In this document: piece by piece, positions 23,173 through 34,300 of the stretch
Position numbering within the stretch: the stretch's first letter is position 1
How the letters are laid out: each line of letters starts with the position of its first letter
NCBI RefSeq assembly: GCF_910592395.1
Contig: NC_088321.1
Span: 6,944,001 to 7,008,000 of the forward strand
Direction of reading: 5' to 3'
DNA length: 64,000 nucleotides
Origin: Lineus longissimus
Taxonomy: Eukaryota > Nemertea > Pilidiophora > Heteronemertea > Lineidae
The notes under the pieces: model-generated
What the model saw: only the letters and a program-made list of their open reading frames with translations
What the model was told of the DNA's origin: nothing
Databases searched by the model: none
Position numbers and translations under genes: made by a program

Positions 23173-24270
23173 AGCTCACCTCTTAGCAGAGGTGAGCTTA
23201 TCCCATACCGTGGCGTCCGTCGTCGTCGTCGTCTGTCGTCCGTTAGCAGGGCACGTTTCGTAACTGTTAGAGCTATTGAGTTGAAACTTGGTACACATGT
23301 ACCCTTATGTAATGACACCTTGGAGACCAAGTTTCGGTCCGATTCGTTTCATGGTTTGGCCACCAGGGGGCCAAACGTTAAAAGTGAAAATATACAATAT
23401 CTCCCTTAATAGTAGTCGGGAAATTTTGAAAAAAATATGGTAGGTACTTCTAGCAAAGGTGCATCATATATCCTCCGGGTTTTTGATTTGACCTCCTTTT
23501 CAAGGTCACAGAGGTCAAATGATGTAAATTGGCCATTAGGATGTAACGATGGCACGTTTCTAAACTGCAATGACTATTGATACCAAATTTGGTACACATT
23601 TACCCCTTAGTCAGGTGATCTCAGGGACCGAAGTTTGGTCCAATATGATTCACCACTTGACCACCAGGTAGCAAAATCCAAAAACCTTAAAAATGTGATT
23701 ATTCCTTAACTTCTTGCCCGATTGCCACCAATTTGATATCATGGGTACATCTAACCACCATACAGTATATGTCACACAGGTTTTTAATTTGACCTTCTTG
23801 TCAAGGTCACAGAGGTCAAATGGCGTAAATTCGCCGTCGGGCCGTAACTATGGCATGTTTCTTAACTGCAATGACTATTGATCACAAATTAAGTACACAT
23901 GTACCCCTTGGTCAGGTGATCTCAGGTACCGAAGTTTGGTGCGATCTGATTTGCCGTTTGGCCTCCAGGGAGGGGGCCAAATCCTAAATTCTTCAAAATG
24001 CCATTATTTCTAGTAATGACTTGCCCCAATTTTATATCATAGGTACATCTAATTCTAACAACCATTCAATGTGTCACCCGGGTCTTCTTTGATTTGACCT
24101 ACTTTTCAAGGTCACATAGGTCGAATGTACTGTAAATTGGCCATTTTGGGGAAATTGTAATTGCTTGGACCTACATCAAACCTAACACTACATGACACAA
24201 TACCATGCTCTTTAGCCATCTTTCCTCCACATGAGGTGAGCACAATGGCCCTGGCCATTTCATTCATTGA
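23173..24270. mobile_element. GCTCACC...GGTGAGC repeat family, copy 2, in a transposase intron
   Basis: Begins TTAGCTCACCTCTTAGCAGA with a (GTC)n tract at 23,216-23,240 and ends GGTGAGCACAATGGCCCTGG. It contains about three to four diverged ~300-bp units homologous to those at 18.1-19.6 kb. It lies only ~16 bp after the 23,156 donor. Confidence 0.75.
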
Positions 24271-24596
24271 ATAAATTGTATTTAAAATTTTCTTATTTCA
24301 TTGTAAGTTATCATTTAGAATGATTTAGATGATAAAATACATGCAGTTAGCATGGATAATGACTGGTATCCCCAACTTAACACTACTATAGATCATGTGG
24401 GTGCAAAACATGGCCACACTCTTACTGGTTTTAAAATCATAGATTTCTCCAACAGAGTGTAATATTTACTTTTCAGTCCACTGAACCAACTACCAAGAAG
24501 AGTGCTGCCATGGAGGTGCTTGGTTTATCACGTGCACTAGACTTTACTTGAAGCCGCTCAACCTGAGGTCAAGGTAGTCTTGGTTACATACTGGTG

Positions 24597-25289
24597 GGCT
24601 TACTGGACTTTGCGCAATATTTCGCCAAAAAAGTATTCTACGCAACGGTCCCTAGGTGACTTTTCCTATTCATAATACACAGCCTGTCCATCCTAGATCG
24701 TGGTTACATGGGGAGTAATCGTTGTAAAATCAGGCCAAACGCAAATACAGTTAACCCGGGTACCACTATGTTTACGATGCGAACAAGCCGTGTAAGTCAT
24801 TATCAGCATTTTGTTCATTGAACATTTGCGGGTACAGCGTCACAGGGAGCAGCATTGAACGGTAAACAGGTTCACATCATATTCAGACAACGGCTTGTAA
24901 CGGCCATACAGGAAATGATTCGTATCAAAAACCGACGATCAAAACTATTCGCTTGCTGAGAGTATACATTACGCGCATACATTACATTCAGACATTTGAG
25001 CTTCCAAGCTTTGAGAAATAACAGGTCATGTGCGAATTCGGCATGTAATTTTGGTGATTTACGTGAGTACATTTTCAACCCCGAAAAGTGTGAAGTGAAG
25101 TTATGCTTTTATTTAGTAAAAATCGGTAGGCATGTCCAACAAGACATGTGTCTCAGCTGCCTGGGTGGATGTGGGTCATCACTCACTGGTGACTGACACC
25201 ATGTATCGAACTTGACGTACCGGGGTAAAACATAATGGTCGCTCCCCCATTTCGCTCGTTTCGTTTCGTTGCGCAAAGTCCAGTAAGCC
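24597..25289. mobile_element. 693-bp TIR element with 9-bp target-site duplication
   Basis: TIR GGCTTACTGGACTTTGCGCA at the left and its reverse complement at the right. Both sides are flanked by ATACTGGTG (24,588-24,596 and 25,290-25,298). A 9-bp duplication is typical of Mutator-like (MULE) elements. No transposase inside. It interrupts the transposase exon that begins at 24,477. Confidence 0.85.
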
Positions 25290-25344
25290 ATACTGGTGTA
25301 GCGAAACACGTACGGGAGGAAAGGTCACATATGGCCTGTTATGT

Positions 25345-26596
25345 GTAGCACTATGCGATTCACTGATTCATTCAATATTTCAGTCAGAAATCGAATGAAT
25401 AGTTTCTTTAGTGAAAAATAAATCAAATAAATTGTCAATCGAATCGAATGATAGGTTGTTTTATCAAAAATGTATTGGAAAGAGTTTAAAATATCAAGAC
25501 CGAGATCAAACAATCTCATTCGATTCTTACAAATCACCTATTCAATATTAATCGCATAATTCGTCATATAGATTAAAGTACATTTCGATATAATCAAATA
25601 GTTCTTACAAAAAATTGAATGATAATTTGATTTTAAGAATGAATGTTCATTCGATTCCATATCAAATGAAAAGCAATATTCGATTTAAAAATCAAATGGT
25701 CTATTTGATTTAAATCGAATGACCTATTCGATTTAAATCGAATGAGTATTCGATTTCTAAATCAAATGGTCTCATTCGATTCTGCTCCTATTCCATTCGA
25801 TTCTAATTGGTTGCTAGTTTGTCACGTGACTATGATTGACCAATCAAAATCGAATAGAAATCTAAAAAAATCGAATGACCTATTCGGTTTTAAATCGAAT
25901 GGTCTATTCGATTCTGCTCCTATTCCATTCGATTCTAATTGGTTGCTAGTTTGTCACGTGACTACGATTGACCAATCAAAATCGAATAGAAATCTACAAA
26001 AATCGAACGACCTATTCGGTTTTAAATCGAATGGTCTATTCGATTCTGCTCCTATTCCATTCGATTCTAATTGGTTGCTAGTTTGTCACGTGACTACGAT
26101 TGACCAATCAAAATCGAATAGAAATCTACAAAAATCGAATGACATATTCAATTTTAAATCGAATGGTCTATTCGATTTTAAATCGAATGACCTATTCGAT
26201 TTAAATCGAATGAGTATTCGATTTCAAAATCGTATATACTTCTTATTTGATTCTGAAATTGAATATACTTTGATTAAATTGAAAGATTTGGTGTAATTAA
26301 AATCGAAAATGCTTCGTTTTTTGACCAGTTAATGCGATATATTTGAATCTGATTTTGATCTATTTCTTTCACCTTTTGATTTTTTCTAAGTTATATTCGA
26401 TTATGAATTTATAGTGTTTGATTTGATATACAACAAGAACAGTATTTTTTGTTGATAAATGTTTGAAAAAAATCGAATGAATATGCCAAAAAATCAAATG
26501 ATTGAGGGAAGAATCGAACAAAGTTGATTAAAATCGAATAGATAGGCACAAAAATCGAATTTTAATTGCAATGTTGCTCAAATCGAATTTTGCTAC
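25345..26596. mobile_element. Element saturated with ATCGAAT/ATTCGAT, inserted in a transposase exon
   Basis: Possible ends GTAGCA (25,345) and TGCTAC (26,596) with further imperfect inverted similarity. The interior is built from ATTCGATTTAAATCGAATG-type palindromes in both orientations. A ~124-bp unit (with 'TTGGTTGCTAGTTTGTCACG') is repeated three times at about 25,770-26,145. On its right the sequence resumes directly with the coding frame leading to 'NVTHYLDIWHV'. Confidence 0.55.
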
Positions 26597-28337
26597 AAAA
26601 AACATGCCATAGTCACAGAACGTGACACACTACCTTGATATATGGCATGTTGCAAAAGGTAATTAAATTTTTGCCCAACAGTGCAGGTATACTCATGCTG
26701 TTCCAGTTTCCTCCTACTTTACATAACAATCGTCACCAATGATGTCAAAGAAGTTTACAGTTTTGAATAAATGACGCCATGTACAGACGTTATGCAATAT
26801 AAATGATTATTGAAAGAAATTTTTAATGATAAACTGAGTGCAGTTTCATTTTGGTGGTGATTAAATTGTGATTCTTTTTAAATTCTAGGTGTGAAGAAGA
26901 GATTGGCGAAGCTGTGCAAAAGGTTTAAGGAGATTGGGATGTGGCGGCGCAGCATTATCAATCACATTTACTGGTGTGCAGTTTCCAGTAACTATGATGG
27001 GGAACTGATTGTTGCAAAATGGAAGTCCTTGGCTAATCACATCGTCAACGTTCACAAACATACCAATGAGAAATTCACAGAGTGTGCCCATGGGGATATT
27101 GGCCCAAAGTATTGGCTTGATCCAGGTAAGCATCCTTTTGGATCATTTTGGACTTGATTGGAACTAATCAGAAGCATTAGAGGAAAGTGGTTTTAGTTAG
27201 GCCTCCTGATGTTTATTCTCTATTTTGTTGAAGTCCTTCTTTAAAACCTATGGTTAACATCAGCTGATCATGCCTGTAAATACTGGTATTGTGTTTCATT
27301 CCTGATAGTGTTTTCTTGCAGCCTCGGAAGCATATGACCTACTATGTCAAAGGATCATCATGAACAAATTGGTGCTCAAAGCAATTGGCAAGCTCAGTTC
27401 CGATGCCCAAACCTCCGGCCTCGAGGGATTTCATAGTACTGTGAACCACTTCGCTCCTAAAATGTACCACTTCGGGTACCAAGCCATGAAGAGCAGGTGA
27501 GCATTTTTTCACAAAAAATAGATTACTTGCTTTTCAGATTTCACCCCTCTAGTCTGAAGTTGGTCCTGGCCCTAAAAATGCCTATAGTGGGGTTGGTTTC
27601 TCACTTTCAGGATTCAATATCCATATTAGCCTGTGTCAAACATTTTCCATGTAATTTTTTGCATTGATTAATTAATTTTTTTTTTGATAATCAATTCATG
27701 CAGTTTCTTGATAATTATAAACTAATAATGTACCGGTAGGTGGTAGTATATTTACATTGTAGTTCTTCTTATTTTTCAGAATTGAACTGGCTGCTCTTCA
27801 TTTCAATGAGAATGGACAGAAGGGTCAGAGGATGTCAAAGGACAAGCAGCTATCATTCAATATCCGGTACCCTAAGAGTCGTGGTGGTCAATACATTGTG
27901 GTGCCAGTCATGAATGCCCCAACCTATGGTAAGTTCATCACAACTTTGGGAAATTGGTGATAGGAATGCTTGTTTACCTTTTCAGAGTGAGTTACTAGTA
28001 TCGTTGACCTGCATGTATTCAGAATATAGCTCAGTGCATTGCATTTTGCAACTTCAGTTTTCGTCTCTTCAGTGTTTGGAGGTAAAATTATGCGTACAGA
28101 ATGCCAGTCATCAGAGAGTTGTTCTCCACAATAAAGTTGTACATCTACCCTCTGTGTCTCCTTCCAGCCTATGCAAACAAAGTCATGAAGGAGGTGATAA
28201 GACTGGTCCGATCTGGATCAACACACGAATTGAACGACAATCCACCTCTGCTGTCTTCTTTGTATGATTGTCCAGCTTCCAAACAGCAAGCTATTGCGGA
28301 GCACAAGGCCCATGCTCGCTTCAGGAAGACTGAGTGA

Positions 28338-28911
28338 TCCTACTGCCGAGAAAGACTTGGTTTGGTGAAAGGCATCCTTTGGCCACTGTGTTCAATGAAA
28401 CATGGACGTCTGTTGGTGTGATTTTAACACTTCCTTTGTACTCGGCATTTAAGTGTTTTGATACTAGTAGTAGTTAAGTAGTTAAGGCAAGCTGAAACTT
28501 GCTTGTTTGTTTAGAACAGATATTTGTAAACAAACAGTACTGCAAGTTTCCTGTTCAAAATTATTCTTGCAATATAGGTCAGGTGTTGTGACTACGGGGA
28601 TAGCCTTAGAGTGGGGGGGGGGGGGGGATCAAACAGCTGTACCATGGTACAAATGAACAGTCGAATATCAGATTCTACGTAAAATAACTTTATTTAATCT
28701 ACATCATATTCATAAGTTGACTATACTGATGACCTTTACTAGTACAAACTGTGTCTTTGACTTTGACTAGTATGAACTGTCTTTGGAGAACCTGAGTGTA
28801 CATGTATGCCACATGTGTAAATCTAGAAAAACATGAAATGTCATACTGAAAACATGTTCTAACTGTAACTCCCAACCTTCCTGACCAGATTCATATGATT
28901 GCATTATTTGA
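28338..28911. other. 3' flank of transposase gene with poly(G) tract
   Basis: A 14-G run lies at 28,614-28,627. No gene seen. It would hold the 3' UTR of the transposase gene. Confidence 0.35.
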
Positions 28912-29385
28912 GATGACTTGCTATTCTAAGGCCTATGTCCTGGCCAGGGTGGATTCTATTCTAATGGAATAATGCATTGTGAATCTCCATATCTCAAAAT
29001 CTACTTTGCCAATTTTCACTAAACTTTTCAGATATGTAGACAAGGTACACATTCTACAGAAAGATGCGAAAAAAAGGGTGTTACTGATCTAGTTTTTGAG
29101 AAATTAGACTTTTTTATGCATGAGCACACCTCAACAAAATCCCTCTCAAATCAGCTCTTTTGTTGTGGTGTGCTCAGGCATAACAAATATCAAATTTCTC
29201 AAAAACTAGATCAGTGACACCCAATATTTTTCACATTTCACTCTAGAATGTGTACCTTGTCTACATGTCTGAAAAGTTTGGTGAAAATTGGCAAAGTAGA
29301 TTTTGAGATGTGGAGATTCACAATGCACAATTCCATTCGAATCAACCATGGCCAGGACATAGGCCTTAGAATACCAAGTCATCTA
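28912..29385. repeat. 474-bp near-perfect foldback (long inverted repeat)
   Basis: The left arm starts AGATGACTTGCTATTCTAAG and the right arm ends with its inverse, CTTAGAATACCAAGTCATCT. Arms of about 215-220 bp match with few mismatches (for example 'GTACACATTCTA' against 'TAGAATGTGTAC') around a short centre near 29,130-29,160. It lies between the convergent 3' ends of the transposase gene and the P2RX7_C-like gene. Confidence 0.85.
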
Positions 29386-29490
29386 TTAGGAAAAATCTGT
29401 GATATTGCACTTCCAATGTTTGTGAAGTTTGAGCTAATGACTAGGAATATTCAATAAATCACAGGATTAGATTTCATTGTTAATGTTATC

Positions 29491-30578
29491 TCACTCTTCT
29501 CCAACATCAAGGAACCCGACAAATTCTGCTGCATCCTCAAGTTCTGGGGGTGGAAAAATGCCCTGATTTTCGAGACGGCACAAGAAGGGAGTGGCACTCG
29601 AATCTCCTTTCCTAGATATGAATACACCCAACGGACCAACTGTCGGTAGGCACAGTGTCTCTGCTGCTTGTGCAGTGGCCGAACTTCTCTGCCCTTCTTC
29701 CCATAATGCTGCCTATAGCCGAACCAGGCAGTCTCCAGGACGTCCTCGTCAAGACACACACGTTCGAATCCTTTGTGGTCTGTTATGCACCTTGGAACCG
29801 GACCTCTGGCCTTCTCCATCCTCGCCAAGTAATGATCGATGGACCGACAGCAGGAGCATTCGATCCTCTTGGGCAAAACCTAACAGTTCCCACATGTACA
29901 CCTGCAAAGAGAAATTGCATTTTCCCATGAATATTTAATGTTAAATTAAAGATTAAGTCTGGCTAAACAAAACACAGATATCTTTGAATTACCCCCCAGG
30001 ACCCCAAAATGACCCTGATATTACCCCTCAGGTGCCTGTGTTTTGTTTCACAGGCACTTGACTGGTGTCTGGAGCAAAAGAGGGGTACAGGTCATTTGGG
30101 GTCCTGTAGGGTAATTCAAAGATCCCAGGTCTGGGATATACTGTGCACTGCTGAAATAAGGGAAGAAGTTAACTTTAGCTGCTTGTTAATCCCGTTATTG
30201 ACGTCGAGGGTCCAGTTTTAAACTGAATCGGCTGAAAGCAAAATCAAAATGCCAGGAGAGAAATGACGGGATGACACGCCCCCCCCACCGATCAGCTGAT
30301 TCATCGTAGTGATGTTTACGTTCAACAATGTAGCAGAAACGGCGTGAAATTGGAGTCAATTTACCATGAGTCTGACAGTTGACACCTCTTCTCGTTAGGA
30401 TACTAAAACTGAGCGTAAACATTGAACTCACCAAGTGTCCACGTCGTTAATGTCCATCTCCCCGTCGGGGTTAGCGGGGGCGGCTGCTATCCATCGCGTT
30501 GGGTTTACTAGCGTGTACTGACGTGTGCTTTCTGTGTTTACATATGAGTAGGTCACCTTAGCAGGTTCCTTAGCCTAC
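29491..30578 (-). pseudogene. P2RX7_C-like zinc domain gene with premature stop and frameshift
   Basis: Exon 1 is ~30,578-30,432, ending 'DINDVDTW' at ACTTG|gtgagt. Exon 2 is 29,901-29,491. The splice joins Trp to 'CTCGNC'. Exon 2 carries the Cys/His pattern of the P2X7 C-terminal ballast domain: CTCGNC, CSCC, 'CITDHKGFERVCL', 'RHCAYRQLVRWVYSYLGKE', 'LPSCAVSKIRAFF'. In P2X7 receptors this domain binds zinc and guanine nucleotide; in invertebrates stand-alone copies are common. There is no channel here (no membrane segments). Lesions: TAG at 29,880-29,882 right after CTCGNC, and a 1-nt frameshift near 29,535, after which the other frame gives the family-like end 'AAEFVGFLDVGEE' and a stop at 29,491. 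The upstream exon with the usual YxFEP motif was not found. Exon 1's 5' end is uncertain. Confidence 0.75.
29969..30123. mobile_element. Hairpin MITE in the intron of the P2RX7_C-like gene
   Basis: ATCTTTGAATTACCCCCCAG at the left is matched by CTGTAGGGTAATTCAAAGAT at the right, with 'GACCCCAAAATGACC' and 'GGTCATTTGGGGTC' inside. 155 bp, non-coding. Confidence 0.85.
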
Positions 30579-31328
30579 GTCACAGCTATTTATAATACTG
30601 TGACCTAATTAAGACGGCGACATTCGTGTTTTGCGGCGGGTCGAAATAAGGCTGATTAAAGTGCTGTTTTTATAGTAATACCGATGTTTTATTAAGAAAA
30701 CCGTGATGGATTAGGATTCATGAATGAATGTTCTAAGCACAGGTGTGCTTAACTGGGGCTGGGAAATTTTCAGGAGATTATGTCTTTAACTTTCAGTAAG
30801 ATTTTTTTTAAATTGCATTGAGATGAAACCTGTGCCACATTGTAGCCAATATCATATAGTTTCAAAAACAGAAAGAATTAAAAAAATATGTTGGTAAAAT
30901 TTTGAGAAAACTGCATTTTTTCATTTCATGTACATTTTCCCATACATTGTATACATGCATTTCTCTTAAGTTAATCTTCCCATTTTTACTCATTTAACAT
31001 GTTTAAATGTGTCCTTTGCACTAAAAAATCACTTTGTTTGTTTGTTTACATGGTCAAAAGGAAAAGTAAATGATCATAACCAAAATGATTTACAACAGTA
31101 ATTAGATATAAGCAGATTATACATGGTGTTTATTAACTCTCATATTTGACTTTTAGCCATATTATGAAGGGAATATTGGAGTTAAACACCATGTCATCTC
31201 CTATTATCTTACCATTGTTGCAACACAGTTTGGTGAAAATCATTTACTCTTCCTGTTGGCAAAAGAAAAAAATATTATTTAGTGCCGATGGGAAATATTG
31301 ACATGCATGGCAATCTGTTTGCATTCAC
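30579..31328. other. AT-rich gap, no exon seen
   Basis: I looked here for the rest of the HECT domain and for a YxFEP exon and saw neither. Confidence 0.4.
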
Positions 31329-34300
31329 CTTGAGCGTGATCGGATCTTTGAGTGTTGCATTCATAAAGTCTCTCTCAAAAGGAGGCAAGAGCTTTAAGAA
31401 AGAACTTGTGATCATCTCCGAGTCCACATTCGGGTCAAACAGGGCACACAATGATGCCTTGCATAGGCTCATTGGGAAGTACCCCAACAACACGTAAGCG
31501 TGGCTGATGATTTTCCCAATGATGGAGAAAACATCAGTGTCCATCACATCATGGTCCACTTTTGGGACCTTAGCATCACTCCCCTCAAAATACTTTGAGA
31601 GGGCAGCCTTCAGAAAACACGTAAACATCTCTCGGGACAAGCCATCCATATCCTCTGCAATGTTTTCTCCTTCGAACGTCACATTGATTCGATGGAAAGT
31701 CAGTTGGTCATCACTCCTATAATAGTCCATCAGGTTTAAGATCGACTCACGGCTGATGAACATGTTCTTCTCCACACCAACTCGAATGAAGGTTTTTATC
31801 TCCATAGCTGCACTTTGTAGATCTCCAAGACCTGAAGTGATAGAGTAAGTTAATCAAAGAAATTGCCAACTCTAAATTGTCAATAGACAAGGATATCCTT
31901 AAAGAGATCAGGGTTTTTCAGTGGCCTCAACAAGACCTGAATGAGATTGGGGATTCTGTGATATGCCATTAAGCTAAATGGACTGCCCATGACTTACAAT
32001 GGCCATGTAACTCGGGATAGAATCGGCATTCTCTACACACCAGTAGCAACTGAAACTGTTGAAATTATATTGAAAGAAAACTTACAGGTTTTTGTGCAAA
32101 CTGAACCAGTAGCAGTAGATTCATTCTCCTCTTCATTTTTGTCCATTTCCTCATCATCCAAAGATTCCACATCCTAGAATAACAATGACATGCTAGAAGT
32201 AGAAGAATGGATCAGCTTTAAAAATAGATTACTAACACGGGGTATTTATATAGGGTTCTATTACTCATCAGGTGAGTATGCTGCTTTCAATGAGTTCATT
32301 GCCAGGTGGCTCTTTAGGAAAGAAGTATGCAAGTGATTCTGTTCTTTCAATCCTCCACAACCTGGTTCAACATTGATCATGGTTGAGGCAACTGTCACAA
32401 AGATACTACCATATAGTGGTTGCATCTGACGGTGGTAAGTGGAACCAGGCTGAGACTGGTCCAGCGACCGGGAAATCAATGAAAACTAGCAGTGGCGGAA
32501 TAAGAAAAGACTGGCGTTTGAATGTAGCCACTGCTTAAAGGAGTGTAGGTAAGCTTAGGCTTGGGCTTTTATTCACTAGGCCAAGGGTAGTTCTCTGCCA
32601 ATCCCGACTTACCCTAAATCAACATCTGTGCCAAGAATGCATACAGAGGGCTTTTTTATAGACATCATACATAAAGAGACCGAGATCAACAAATGAAATA
32701 AACTTACTGAAGACAATTGGAGATCATCATCATTTTTTATGTGCAGTGTGGTGTTTGATGTTCTCCCAACCTCCTTCAGGGAGAGCTGATCCCGCTTCAG
32801 CTTTTCACCAGCTAACATAAGTTCACAGCCCTGAACCTTGCTCGTTCCCTCAACAAAATAGAACAAGCTCTGAAAAGAGAAAATGTACCCATAAATGGCG
32901 AGGCAGATGCAGAACACACAGTGCTGCAAGTGATGATGACTGTGCATTTCTGTAGACCCAGGTGAAAGTTCCCGTTTCAAGTTTCTGTACCTACTCTCTA
33001 CCACATCAAACAGGGTTTTACCAATATGGTTGACGCTGAGACAGTCAGGCCTTCTGGTGAGGAAATACAAATTGAAATAGCTCATCCATTTTCTCATTCA
33101 GGATATCAATTCATTCATTCAGGGCTGTGCACACCACAAACACACACAAATGAAGTTTTTGGCAACAAAGTTATTGAATGACACTCGTGGTAAGTTCCAC
33201 CTCTTTTTTATCCACTATCAAGAAGCAACATGGCTGGGTTCTGAGAGACGAGAGAGAAAGTTGTCACATACCAGGACAGTATCCGTTTCCCGGAATCGCC
33301 TCGTTAAATTCGTTTCAGGGCACACAAATTTCACCTGGATACATCCCTCCTCATCTGGTTCTGGGCCCAGTTCTGCAAGCCTCTTTTCTGTCAGCTGAAG
33401 CACAAGAAAACACTGGTCAACTCTTGAGATTTAAATCGAACAATACTCTTCCTGATCCAGGTGCTAACTGTGGAGTGAGGACAAGAGGTCAAATGAAAAG
33501 TTGGTTAATCACTTCTCTGAATATAATGCAATATCTGAAGGACCCCAAAAAATTGTTTCTCACTGACAAATCCATGTCGTTCTCCAACAAGGACTTCACC
33601 AAGCCAGTCAACTGGATCAAACAGGGGGCTAAATTTGGCCTTACTAGCTGTCGATACCTATCAAACGGTGTGAAGTACACCAGTTTTAAGTTCAAGTGTA
33701 CGTGAAATTCTAAATAATTGATTCCTGATTTCCAGATTCCATCTTTACTGATTTCAGGCTTGCATTGGTCGCGTTCTCTTCTAACCTTCACATAAGCAAG
33801 CGGCCGATAGCATTTTCAATGTGTACACATTTGGAGGAGCGTTGGTTCAGATTCTGAGGAGTCACACTGGACCAGCCAATCATATCACGATATCTGTTAC
33901 AATGTACCATGACCTGCCAATCAAACCATGATCAAACCGAGCGGCGGCAAAATTCTTTTGAAGTCTGACCCCGTTTTCTCTTTGATTGTTATTATTGTGC
34001 TTTTGAAGTCTCAGTCAGCGTCTTCTGATTGGTCGCAAACAATTCAGCGCCAAGATTGGACGGGCTCAGCGATTGGTCCTGTCAGAACGTAGTGAGGAGT
34101 AAGCAGACGAAGAATTATGTGAGGAGTTAGGCAGAATTATGTGAGGAGTTAGGCAGAATTATGTGAGGAGTTAGGCAGAATGTATGTGCGTATGTGCGTA
34201 TGTATGTATGTATATACCATATTTAAATTTAAGCGCCCTTTTCAGATTAAATCCGTTCAAAGGCGCTTTTACAATATTTATTACAAAATTACAATCGAAA

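Larger units (their letters stand above)
22011..28337 (+). pseudogene. Multi-exon DDE-type transposase of a DNA transposon, disrupted by nested insertions
   Basis: Exons: 22,011-22,368; 22,613-23,156; 24,477-~24,587; ~26,597-26,658; 26,889-27,125; 27,322-27,496; 27,780-27,928; 28,168-28,337. The surviving GT-AG junctions agree in phase. Exon 2 has a zinc-ribbon-like part (ICQHCGGRG...QQCLRCD) and the first acid block 'LSGDARCDSMGHCAKYGSYT'. Later exons give 'VTHYLDIWHVAKG', 'NHIYWCAVSSNYDGELIVAK', 'SGLEGFHSTVNHFAPKMYHF' (likely the third acid) and a C-terminus ending 'KAHARFRKTE'. The pattern recalls a transposase family widespread in fish and invertebrate genomes, from memory possibly Kolobok-like. 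A frameshift lies near 24,550 ('ALDF/LEAAQPEVK'), a TAG sits in the exon before 'SQNVTHY', and the exon carrying the expected second acid (TDRH-type) is destroyed by insertions at 24,597-25,289 and 25,345-26,596. It cannot be active. Confidence 0.8.

Noticed and set aside
25742-26296. 184-codon open frame with triplicated SNWLLVCHVT segments
   Set aside because: A reading of the ATCGAAT-rich element and its 124-bp triplicate, not a protein.
29491-30578. A P2X7 receptor gene
   Set aside because: Only the cytoplasmic zinc domain is present. No transmembrane segments or extracellular ATP-binding loop were found upstream on the minus strand.
34180-34215. GTATGTATGTA microsatellite as a separate feature
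   Set aside because: It is the 3' tail of the adjacent LINE, not an independent element.
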